From positions 1 through 5,079 of the forward strand of contig CAAECT010000063.1 in assembly GCA_900754435.1 (NCBI GenBank): a DNA stretch of 5,079 nt, written 5' to 3'. Shown piece after piece: positions 1 to 5,079 of the stretch. The notes below the pieces were generated by a model, which saw nothing but the letters and a program-made list of their open reading frames with translations, searched no databases and was not told where the DNA came from. This stretch comes from an uncultured Collinsella sp. (GTDB taxonomy: Bacteria > Actinomycetota > Coriobacteriia > Coriobacteriales > Coriobacteriaceae). A program made the translations under genes and the position numbers. Positions within the stretch are counted from its first letter, which is position 1. Every line of letters starts with the position of its first letter.

Positions 1-791
1 ATCTGAATGCCCGCGGGGAACAATACCGTACCGGTCGTGATGATAATGAAGCCCGCAATGATATCAGCAGCGATCGAGCCGCTCACGGTATCGATGCGCT
101 GCAGCACGATATCGTCCTCGCCCGCATTCTTATCGACCACGTTGTTCTGCGCCAAGAAAATCATCCACGGCGCGATGGTGGTACCGATCGTTGCGACCAC
201 AAGCGACACGTAGCTGGGGTCGTTTTGGATGTTGGGCACAACCAGGTCAACTGCCACCTCGCCCCAGCTGGGACCAGCCATAAATGCAGCGACAATGTAG
301 GTCACAAACACGCAGCTCACCAGGAGCAGAATCTTCTCGATGCGCTGGAAGCTGCCCGACATGGTAAGCATCCAAACCAGCAGTGCCACCAGCGGCACCG
401 AGATGCTCGCCGGCACGCCAAAGAGGGCAAGGCCGCTCGCGATACCCGCAAACTCCGAGATAGTAACGGCTGTGTTGGCGATCAGCAGCGCCGCCATGGC
501 CAACACGCTCCTACGCACGCCAAAGCGCTCGCGGATGAGCGAGGCCAGGCCCTTGCCCGTCACGCAGCCGCAACGCGCCGCGGTCTCTTGCGTCACGATG
601 AGCAGCACGGTCATGACGGGAAGCATCCACAGCATCTTGTAGCCATAGCTGGCACCAGCGCTGGAATACGTGGCGATGCCGCCGGCGTCATTGCCCGAAA
701 GCGCCGCCAGAAGGCCAGGGCCCATGGCGCCAAAGATGGCCGCGATGGTCAGCTTTTGCTTGGTGCTCGCCTTTTGCTTCGTGTTTTGCAC
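1..791 (-). CDS. NRAMP-family divalent metal transporter, NRMT-like (3' end outside window)
   Basis: I translated the minus strand from a GTG at 791; the frame is open for 263 codons to the window edge, so the C-terminal part is missing. It is an inner-membrane secondary transporter of the SLC11/NRAMP family. TM1 (about residues 17-45) carries GPGLLAAFSGNDAGG, corresponding to the family's DPGN region; TM6 (about 195-218) carries TTIAPWMIF, corresponding to the AxxMPH region. D35 is kept, but the DPGN Asn is Gly (G38), the metal-selecting Met is Ala (A207) and the His is Trp (W209). These changes match NRAMP-related Mg2+ transporters (NRMTs), known from Eggerthella lenta, rather than Mn/Fe MntH proteins. 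About seven membrane segments are visible of the usual 11-12. The GTG start is chosen because AGGTGG lies 4 bases upstream and overlaps the stop of the preceding MgtE-like gene, implying translational coupling. Family assignment is firm; Mg2+ as substrate is inferred from the motifs. Confidence 0.9.
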   Translation of the reverse strand, partial: MQNTKQKASTKQKLTIAAIFGAMGPGLLAALSGNDAGGIATYSSAGASYGYKMLWMLPVMTVLLIVTQETAARCGCVTGKGLASLIRERFGVRRSVLAMAALLIANTAVTISEFAGIASGLALFGVPASISVPLVALLVWMLTMSGSFQRIEKILLLVSCVFVTYIVAAFMAGPSWGEVAVDLVVPNIQNDPSYVSLVVATIGTTIAPWMIFLAQNNVVDKNAGEDDIVLQRIDTVSGSIAADIIAGFIIITTGTVLFPAGIQ

Positions 792-795
792 GCGA

Positions 796-801
796 CCACC
801 T
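796..801 (-). promoter_or_regulatory. Ribosome binding site of the NRAMP-like gene
   Basis: On the minus strand AGGTGG overlaps the TAG stop of the MgtE-like gene and lies 4 bases before the GTG at 791. It supports the GTG start and coupling of the two genes. No ATG in this frame precedes the GTG nearby. Confidence 0.6.
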
Positions 802-2644
802 AACCCATGACTGACATGGCGAGCAGCACCGCGGCGATGCAGTACGCCACACACGAGATCATGACGGCAATGACGTTCATGGCGGTGCCCGACGTATTGA
901 GGTCGTGCTCGTCACGCCAGAACAGCACCATCAGGTAAATCACGGCACTCATGTTGCCAATCAGGCAGACGATGGCCGCGATGTTAAAGCAGCCGGTAAA
1001 GAGTTGCTCCTCAAACATAGGCGCGTCGAGGAACGCGGCGGTGCGCACCAGCTGGGCACACAGGTAGGTCACGAGCGACAGAATCAAGCCCATGCCCGTA
1101 CTCTGGAAGAAAAATCCCAAATACGGCTTGGGCTCATCGTCATGGCCGTCGTACTCCAGGAAGTAATTCTTGACGAACGACACCATACGCGAGGCAGCCA
1201 GCAACACGAGTGGCATGGCGCACATGGGAAACACCACCAGATGCGCGGAGCCCAGCGCCGTCCCCAGCACTGTTGCCATGATGCACGAGGCAATGCCCCA
1301 CACGACAACCCAGTACTGGCGATGCACAAACCAGCTAAGCACATTCGTCGAGTCGTCGGACGCGCTGTCGCCCGAGCCGACGCCTGCGATCTGCAGGTCC
1401 TCCTGGTGCTCCTCGGCGATAACGTCCATGGCGTCGTCAAAGGTCACGATACCCAAGATGTGACGGTTCTCGTCGCAAACGGGGATGGCGACCAGGTCGT
1501 ACTTGGTCATCTCATCCGTTACGTCTTCCTGGTCGTCGTCGGGCGACACATAAACCAGGTCGCGATAGGCCAGCTGGCCCAGCGTGGCGTCGCGGTCGGC
1601 CACGATAAGCGTGCGTAGCGAAAGCACGCCAGTGAGCATGCCGCTCGGATCCTCGGTATAGACGTAGTAGACGCTCTCGAAGTCCTCGTCGAGCTTGCGG
1701 ATCGCCTCGATGGCGTCACCGACCGTCGCCGTGGCGGGCAGGGAGACAAACTCCGAGGTCATGATGCGGCCGGCGGTGTTGTCCTCATAGCCCAGCAGGT
1801 TACGAATCGCCTTCTCCTCCTGAACGCCCATCAGGCGCAAAAGCTTCTCGGCCTTCTCGTAATCGAGCTCGTCGATCAGGTCGGCGGCGTCGTCCGGGTC
1901 CATCATGGCCAGCATCGACGATGCGTCCGTATCGGACAAGCCTTCGAGCATCTCGGTCATAAGCTCGTCGTCATCGAACTCCGAGATGGCCTCGGCGGCC
2001 TGGGCGGTATCGAGCTGCGCGAACACCTGCGCACGCAGGCGCGGGTCGAGCTGTTCGATAATGTCGGCAATGTCGGCGGGGTGCAGCTCGCCGAGCGTCT
2101 TGTGCGACACCGACAGCTGGATGTTTTTAGTCGAACGATCGAGCAGGTCCATATAGGACCAGGCGATAATATCCTCGCCGAGCGGTTTGCCCAGGTGCTT
2201 CATAAAGCCCTCGACAACATGCTCAAGGGCGGGGCTGATCGCGCGCAGCAGACCGCGGGCGCCAACTTCGGCACCCAGCAGGCGCAGCTGATTTTCACCC
2301 GACATGGAAAACTTGATGTCGTTTACGCGCACGACCTTCATACCCTGCGTATCGACGATCTGCTTATTGAGAACGTCGCGCGCCAGCAACAGCTCGGTCG
2401 GTTGCAGGTACGAAAAACGGATTTCGGTGGCCGACGTCTTAAGGTGTACACCCGTCTCGTCGATACGGTCGACCCATTTACGCCAGCTGATCATAAACGG
2501 CGTCTTACCGGGACCACGGAACGCGAGCGACGTCACGTGCGGAAAAACCTCGCCGGTTGCAATGCCAAAATCGTTAACCACGCCGAGCTTTTCGCCGTCG
2601 ACATCCAAGACCGGCAATTTGAGCATCTCACTCAGATAATTCAA
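800..2644 (-). CDS. MgtE-like protein: PRC-barrel, MgtE_N, two CBS domains, 5 TM helices
   Basis: This 614-residue membrane protein has MgtE architecture with an extra N-terminal module. Residues 1-80 and about 81-170 look like two PRC-barrel-like units (LPVLDVDGEKLGVV; VDTQGMKVVRVNDIKF). Residues 187-285 are the acidic, helical MgtE_N domain (LHPADIADIIEQLDP). About 286-412 is a CBS pair, opening with the typical MgtE sequence EDNTAGRIMTSEFVSL and followed by the linker EEHQEDLQIAGV. Five membrane helices lie near 443-462, 467-488, 509-534, 550-576 and 588-612. In MgtE channels the N and CBS domains bind Mg2+ and gate the pore. Here the TM part is divergent: the GGNAGSQ-type motif is absent, and TM5 has no acidic residue at the place of the pore Asp (SGTAMNVIAVMISCV). 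It may therefore be a regulator of the neighbouring NRAMP protein, which starts 8 bases downstream, rather than a channel; that is inference. The start is TTG, supported by GGGGAG 5 bases upstream and by retention of the PRC LSE motif; an in-frame ATG lies at 2626. Confidence 0.9.
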   Translation of the reverse strand: MNYLSEMLKLPVLDVDGEKLGVVNDFGIATGEVFPHVTSLAFRGPGKTPFMISWRKWVDRIDETGVHLKTSATEIRFSYLQPTELLLARDVLNKQIVDTQGMKVVRVNDIKFSMSGENQLRLLGAEVGARGLLRAISPALEHVVEGFMKHLGKPLGEDIIAWSYMDLLDRSTKNIQLSVSHKTLGELHPADIADIIEQLDPRLRAQVFAQLDTAQAAEAISEFDDDELMTEMLEGLSDTDASSMLAMMDPDDAADLIDELDYEKAEKLLRLMGVQEEKAIRNLLGYEDNTAGRIMTSEFVSLPATATVGDAIEAIRKLDEDFESVYYVYTEDPSGMLTGVLSLRTLIVADRDATLGQLAYRDLVYVSPDDDQEDVTDEMTKYDLVAIPVCDENRHILGIVTFDDAMDVIAEEHQEDLQIAGVGSGDSASDDSTNVLSWFVHRQYWVVVWGIASCIMATVLGTALGSAHLVVFPMCAMPLVLLAASRMVSFVKNYFLEYDGHDDEPKPYLGFFFQSTGMGLILSLVTYLCAQLVRTAAFLDAPMFEEQLFTGCFNIAAIVCLIGNMSAVIYLMVLFWRDEHDLNTSGTAMNVIAVMISCVAYCIAAVLLAMSVMG

Positions 2645-2655
2645 TGGTGCTCCCC
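2642..2655 (-). promoter_or_regulatory. Ribosome binding site and TTG start of the MgtE-like gene
   Basis: On the minus strand GGGGAG (2655-2650) is followed by 5 bases and a TTG codon. This decides for TTG over the in-frame ATG six codons later, because the six codons in between encode the conserved start of the PRC-barrel (NYLSE). A competing 10-codon reading frame starts at 2660. Confidence 0.55.
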
Positions 2656-2731
2656 ATCATTATTCCTGCGGACCGCGCGACCATGCCGGCACGCAATCCG
2701 TGGACTTTTAAATATGTATACGCATGCGCGG

Positions 2732-2743
2732 GCGGCACGCCGC
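2732..2743. repeat. GC-rich palindrome GCGGC-AC-GCCGC
   Basis: A near-perfect palindrome of two 5-base arms with a 2-base centre. In minus-strand RNA it is followed within about 15 bases by an AU-rich stretch (2720-2706), but not by a clean U-tract, so I do not call it a terminator. Confidence 0.3.
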
Positions 2744-2754
2744 TCGGCACTTAC

Positions 2755-2789
2755 ACCCCGTGCACGCGCAGAAAGCACCTGCATGGGGT
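2755..2789. repeat. Long-loop inverted repeat in the MgtE-like leader
   Basis: ACCCCGTGCA (2755-2764) and TGCATGGGGT (2780-2789) form a 10-pair stem with a 15-base loop. Read on the plus strand the single imperfect position is a G·U pair; on the minus-strand transcript it is an A·C mismatch. It lies between two smaller hairpins (2732-2743 and 2792-2807). Confidence 0.45.
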
Positions 2790-2791
2790 CA

Positions 2792-2807
2792 TCGACTGTA
2801 TGGTCGA
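2792..2807. repeat. Small hairpin TCGAC-6-GTCGA in the leader
   Basis: A perfect 5-pair inverted repeat with a 6-base loop sits immediately upstream (in minus-strand transcription) of the larger stem at 2755-2789. Short enough to arise by chance, but its adjacency to other stems suggests a folded leader. Confidence 0.3.
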
Positions 2808-2835
2808 GGTTTGGATTTCACCTGTAACCTTTCTC

Positions 2836-2865
2836 TTGACCCTCATTAACCGCAGTAACTATAGC
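2836..2865 (+). promoter_or_regulatory. Candidate plus-strand sigma70-type promoter
   Basis: TTGACC (5 of 6 to the -35 consensus), an 18-base spacer and TATAGC (4 of 6 to the -10 consensus) face rightward. The -10 overlaps the minus-strand candidate -10. No plus-strand gene follows, so a product would be a non-coding or antisense RNA entering the 3' end of the deacetylase-like gene. It may be a chance match. Confidence 0.2.
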
Positions 2866-2866
2866 A
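2858..2866 (-). promoter_or_regulatory. Candidate extended -10 promoter for the MgtE-like/NRAMP operon
   Basis: On the minus strand TGCTATAGT fits the extended -10 pattern TGnTATAAT (hexamer 5 of 6). The -35 position at 17-base spacing (GTGCCG) is poor, as is tolerated with an extended -10. Transcription would start near 2851 and give a leader of about 205 bases before the TTG start. Prediction by eye only. Confidence 0.35.
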
Positions 2867-2982
2867 TCAGCATCGCGCTGCGGCACCGAATTTATGCGCT
2901 GCACATTGCAGGCATACCAAACGCTGACGTATCCGTGACATAGAGCCGGATGAGCACGGTGGGACAAAGCGATTAAGACCGT

Positions 2983-3004
2983 CCTAAACGACCAGTCGTT
3001 TAAG
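2983..3004 (-). terminator. Palindrome just downstream of the deacetylase-like gene; weak terminator or operator
   Basis: TAAACGAC and GTCGTTTA flank a 2-base centre. In minus-strand RNA the stem extends by a G·U and a C-G pair to about ten pairs. It begins 14 bases past the TAG stop at 3019, the normal place for a terminator, but the following bases (ACGGTCTTAATC) are not a U-tract. The near-perfect symmetry also fits a binding site for a dimeric regulator. Confidence 0.4.
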
Positions 3005-3018
3005 CACGTCCCCGATGA

Positions 3019-4311
3019 CTACTCTGTGGTGTCGTCGTCCTCGGGGAGTTGGGGGAACACGGCGTTTTTGGGCATGGAAACCTTGGTGAGCGAGGTGAGC
3101 TTTTTGCTCAATGCCGTGTCCGTCTTGACCAGGTCGCTGAGCGTCACGATCTTGTAGCCGTCGGCGACAAGGCCATCGATAATCTGCGGCAGCGCCTCGA
3201 GCGTCTGCTCGGCGCACTCATCGCTATCGGTGAGCAGCACAATATTGCCCGGCGTCATCGAGTCGAGCACGGTCGACACTTGCTCGTCAGCGCCGTTGAG
3301 CAGCCAGTCGCCCGAATCGATATTCCACGAAACCACGGCGGATACCAGGTCCATCGAGTCGATCCAGTTTTGCTCGTCAAACGCGGCGTAGGGGGCACGC
3401 AGCAACATCGTCTCGACGCCGGTCGCCGACTTAATCGCCTCGGTACCCTTTGTGATCTGCTTGCGCACCGTCTCGCGATCCTCGCCCTTGAGCGAATCAT
3501 CGCTGTAGCTGTTGGAGCCGACCTCGCACCCGGCATCGACAATCGCTTTGGCAGTAGCGGGCGAGGCCTCAGCCGCATCGCCCGAAAGGAAGAATGTCGC
3601 CGTGACGCCCTTTTCCTTGAGCACCTGCAAAATCTGCTTGGTCGCGCCGCTCGGACCCTCGTCAAATGTCAGGGCCACGTACTTTTCGTTGCCCTTGGGC
3701 GCTACGCTTGCGCACTCGACCACGCAGTCGGTGGCGGGCACGACTTCGCCGCGGTCCTGCGTCTTGCCCGACTGCTCGCCGACCCATACCTCGGAGCGGC
3801 CCTGAACGCCCCAGGTTTTGACATACTCAATGGCACCCGTGCCCTCGACCTTAAGCTTTGGCTCGATAGTCGTGGCTTGGACCTCGTGCTTTTCGTACGC
3901 GTTGCGGCCGTCCTTGACCGTCACCTTCTCGCCACCCGTAAGCTCGCGACTATCCCATTTGCCTTGCTTCACGCGCTTGCCGTCGACCTTCACCGACAGC
4001 TTTTCGCCGCCATGGCGCTTGAGCACGCTGTCGTCGACGGCCAGCAGATCGCCGGCGTCGTACGTTTCGGTCAGGCTTTGATCGTCGATAAGATTCTGCA
4101 ACGTAGAGCCCACGCGCACCGCGGTCTTTTGCCCGTTGAGTTCCACGTCCACGCTGCGGTTGACGTAGCCCACGACGGCAGCGATAAACAGCACGAGCGC
4201 GCAACCCACGGCGATGAGCGCATAGGGCAGGCGGGACGGTCGGCGCGGCGAGCGCCCGTTGCCGATGCGCGCGCTGCGATCGCTAAACCCACGGCTATGG
4301 TTGAGGTACAT
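3019..4311 (-). CDS. Membrane-anchored NodB-fold protein, probable pseudo-polysaccharide deacetylase
   Basis: The 430-residue frame encodes a basic cytoplasmic tail (1-29), one TM helix (about 30-50) and an extracellular part. Residues 54-135 look like a beta-grasp/DUF348-like region (VELNGQKTAVRVGSTLQNLI). Residues about 210-395 are a NodB homology domain, which in active enzymes de-acetylates peptidoglycan or other cell-surface glycans. The fold signatures are clear: ALTFDEGP (213-220), RAPY (305-308), SWNIDSGDW (328-336). The catalytic set is degraded. The second Asp of TFDD is Glu (E218), the motif-2 metal histidines are N267 and D271, and the motif-5 LxH His is T361; only D217, R305 and D332 or D335 remain. 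It is probably inactive or altered. Cysteines C196, C200, C262 and C366 could form disulfides. The ATG at 4311 has no ribosome binding site. The frame stays open for 30 more codons upstream, to a TAA at 4404-4402 that separates it from a well-formed start at 4425, so the true N-terminus is unsettled and the gene could be a pseudogene. Confidence 0.8.
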   Translation of the reverse strand: MYLNHSRGFSDRSARIGNGRSPRRPSRLPYALIAVGCALVLFIAAVVGYVNRSVDVELNGQKTAVRVGSTLQNLIDDQSLTETYDAGDLLAVDDSVLKRHGGEKLSVKVDGKRVKQGKWDSRELTGGEKVTVKDGRNAYEKHEVQATTIEPKLKVEGTGAIEYVKTWGVQGRSEVWVGEQSGKTQDRGEVVPATDCVVECASVAPKGNEKYVALTFDEGPSGATKQILQVLKEKGVTATFFLSGDAAEASPATAKAIVDAGCEVGSNSYSDDSLKGEDRETVRKQITKGTEAIKSATGVETMLLRAPYAAFDEQNWIDSMDLVSAVVSWNIDSGDWLLNGADEQVSTVLDSMTPGNIVLLTDSDECAEQTLEALPQIIDGLVADGYKIVTLSDLVKTDTALSKKLTSLTKVSMPKNAVFPQLPEDDDTTE

Positions 4312-4401
4312 CGCGCCGGGCTTACGGCGACGTCGACGCTGACCGCTGGGCAGCTGCCCCAGGTCGCGGCGCGCCGTCGGACGCGCATCCGAGCGCCCGT
4401 T

Positions 4402-4425
4402 TTAGTTAGATCCGTTTTGGCGCAT
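4402..4425 (-). other. Seven-codon frame with strong RBS, in frame with the NodB-like gene, ended by TAA
   Basis: ATG at 4425 reads MRQNGSN and then TAA. It is preceded by GGGGGAGGG (4437-4429), the best ribosome binding site in this region. The next 30 codons (4401-4312) are open, in frame with the deacetylase-like gene, and encode an Arg-rich tail (NGRSDARPTARRDLGQLPSG, then QRRRRKPGA) that suits a cytoplasmic N-terminus before the TM helix. It is therefore probably the original start of that gene, interrupted by a nonsense codon, or else a short leader peptide. Confidence 0.6.
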
Positions 4426-4428
4426 GTG

Positions 4429-4437
4429 CCCTCCCCC
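4429..4437 (-). promoter_or_regulatory. Strong Shine-Dalgarno sequence before the ATG at 4425
   Basis: GGGGGAGGG on the minus strand contains GGAGG, 4 bases before ATG. It lies only 10 bases past the terminator stem at 4447-4476 and favours 4425 over 4311 as the evolved start of the NodB-like gene. Confidence 0.6.
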
Positions 4438-4476
4438 ATAAACACAGCGAGCCGGAGCAGCATGTCTCCGGCTCGC
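4438..4476 (-). terminator. Intrinsic terminator of the PRC-barrel gene
   Basis: GCGAGCCGGAG (4447-4457) and CTCCGGCTCGC (4466-4476) form a perfect 11-pair stem with an 8-base loop. In minus-strand RNA it is followed by UGUGUUUAU (4446-4438). It begins 21 bases past the TAG at 4498. The U-tract is interrupted, so some read-through into the NodB-like gene is possible. Confidence 0.75.
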
Positions 4477-4497
4477 CTCCCATCATTTGGTACGTCG

Positions 4498-5079
4498 CTA
4501 TTTGCTAGCTTTTGACGAGCCCCCGCTCGCCTTTTGATATTCGTCCTTAAAGGCCTTGAACATACCGCGCGTCTTGCCGAGCTGCTTGCCCAGTGCGCGG
4601 CTGCCCTTGTCCACGGCGACCGATCCCTTGTCATCGAGCACCTTGGCGCCCTTTTTGACCTTATCGCCCACCACGACACTGGCCTCGGCAGCCTTGGCGG
4701 CCGCGCCGCCCGAATACCCGAGCGCCTTGACCTCGTCCGAGACAATCATCGCGCCGTTCTCGTAGCCGCGCAGCATCGTCGGCGGCACCTGCGTATCGCC
4801 CACCAACATGCTCGATGCGGCACCGGCGGTCACATAGAACGTCTGTACAATGCCCGAACGCGGCTTGAACTCAACGTCCGAGCAGTAGCCCACGGCATCG
4901 CCCGATTCCGTGCGCACGTCCATGCCAACCCAGATGATGCAATCGTCCAGGTTGATATCGAGGCGCTTGGCCGCAGCGGCATCGTAGGTGCCCTTGACGT
5001 CGTCGACCGCGACGGCGCCCTCGTAGACGCCGATGGCATCGAGCGCCACAAATCGGTCGGGGCGCTCGATCATACCCGC
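4498..5079 (-). CDS. PRC-barrel domain protein (5' end outside window)
   Basis: The frame is open to the right edge: two codons (Ala-Gly) precede the first in-window ATG at 5073, and the sequence AGMIERPDRFVALDAIG looks like the end of a first PRC-barrel, so the real start is probably outside. A second PRC-barrel spans about residues 45-115 counted from that ATG (WVGMDVRTESGDAVGYCSDV, then FKPRSGIVQTFYVTAG). PRC-barrels are small beta-barrels found in RNA-processing factors, photosynthetic reaction centres and many uncharacterised actinobacterial proteins; the substrate or partner here is unknown. The C-terminal 70 residues are a Lys/Ala/Gly/Ser-rich, probably disordered tail, rich in positive charge. 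No signal peptide or TM helix is visible in the part seen, so it is probably cytoplasmic. The gene ends with TAG and a strong terminator. Confidence 0.8.
   Translation of the reverse strand, partial: AGMIERPDRFVALDAIGVYEGAVAVDDVKGTYDAAAAKRLDINLDDCIIWVGMDVRTESGDAVGYCSDVEFKPRSGIVQTFYVTAGAASSMLVGDTQVPPTMLRGYENGAMIVSDEVKALGYSGGAAAKAAEASVVVGDKVKKGAKVLDDKGSVAVDKGSRALGKQLGKTRGMFKAFKDEYQKASGGSSKASK

Larger units (their letters stand above)
2645..3018. other. Intergenic region with promoter and structured leader of the MgtE-like/NRAMP operon
   Basis: These 374 bases lie between the deacetylase-like stop and the MgtE-like start. I see no convincing gene here. The short plus-strand reading frames lack a ribosome binding site and do not resemble proteins. 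The region holds a palindrome near its right end, a candidate promoter around 2858, three hairpins between 2732 and 2807 and an AT-rich patch at 2706-2720 in otherwise GC-rich DNA. Transcription of the operon must start here or read through from the right. Confidence 0.6.

Noticed and set aside
225..803. 192-codon plus-strand open frame
   Set aside because: It is antisense to the NRAMP-like gene; its His/Arg/Gln-rich low-complexity translation is typical of a shadow frame.
905..1618. 237-codon plus-strand open frame
   Set aside because: It is antisense to the MgtE-like gene and shows no protein-like features.
2645..2860. Confident call of an M-box riboswitch
   Set aside because: Only short scattered resemblances; the conserved stems and their order could not be traced by eye.
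2081..2943. Plus-strand frames running from the MgtE-like gene into the intergenic region (2081-2827 and 2644-2943)
   Set aside because: No ribosome binding site, no domain; most of the first is antisense to the MgtE-like gene and the second crosses the likely operon leader.
3049..4515. 488-codon plus-strand open frame opposite the NodB-like gene
   Set aside because: It is antisense to a gene with clear NodB motifs, has no recognisable domain and is Arg/His/Leu-rich as expected of a GC-rich shadow frame.
4071..4745. 224-codon minus-strand frame spanning the terminator and both neighbouring genes
   Set aside because: It overlaps two better-supported genes in another frame and runs through a strong terminator; the translation is Arg/Ser-rich without domain character.
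1..5079. CRISPR array, insertion sequence, tRNA or rRNA genes
   Set aside because: No regularly spaced repeats, transposase-like frame, terminal inverted repeats or RNA gene signatures were seen.

Overview
The window is about 5 kb of GC-rich bacterial DNA in which every convincing gene lies on the minus strand. Gene content and protein style (tandem PRC-barrel proteins, an NRAMP-related transporter lacking the usual metal-binding residues, an MgtE-like protein with CBS domains, a surface-anchored NodB-fold protein) suggest a Gram-positive actinobacterium, most likely a gut Coriobacteriia such as a Collinsella relative. That assignment is inference; no RNA gene or marker gene is present.

Reading in the direction of transcription (right to left): 5079-4498 is the 3' part of a PRC-barrel protein gene, followed by a strong intrinsic terminator (4447-4476). 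Next comes a membrane-anchored extracellular protein with a polysaccharide-deacetylase (NodB) fold (4311-3019). Its reading frame extends upstream to an ATG with an excellent ribosome binding site at 4425, but a TAA interrupts it after seven codons. Its NodB domain lacks most of the metal-binding and catalytic residues.

A 374-base intergenic region (3018-2645) holds a palindrome just past the deacetylase-like gene, an extended -10 promoter candidate and several hairpins in what would be a long leader. It precedes a two-gene operon: a 614-residue PRC-barrel/MgtE_N/CBS/5-TM protein (2644-800) and, 8 bases further on, an NRAMP-family transporter (791 to beyond the left edge).

The two operon proteins plausibly work together in Mg2+ (or Mn2+) homeostasis. 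The NRAMP protein has TM1 and TM6 motifs of the Mg-transporting NRAMP-related type. The MgtE-like partner keeps the Mg-sensing cytoplasmic domains, but its membrane part lacks the GGNAGSQ-type motif and the TM5 aspartate of true MgtE channels. The most notable points are this possible sensor/transporter pair and the apparent pseudo-deacetylase with an early in-frame stop.
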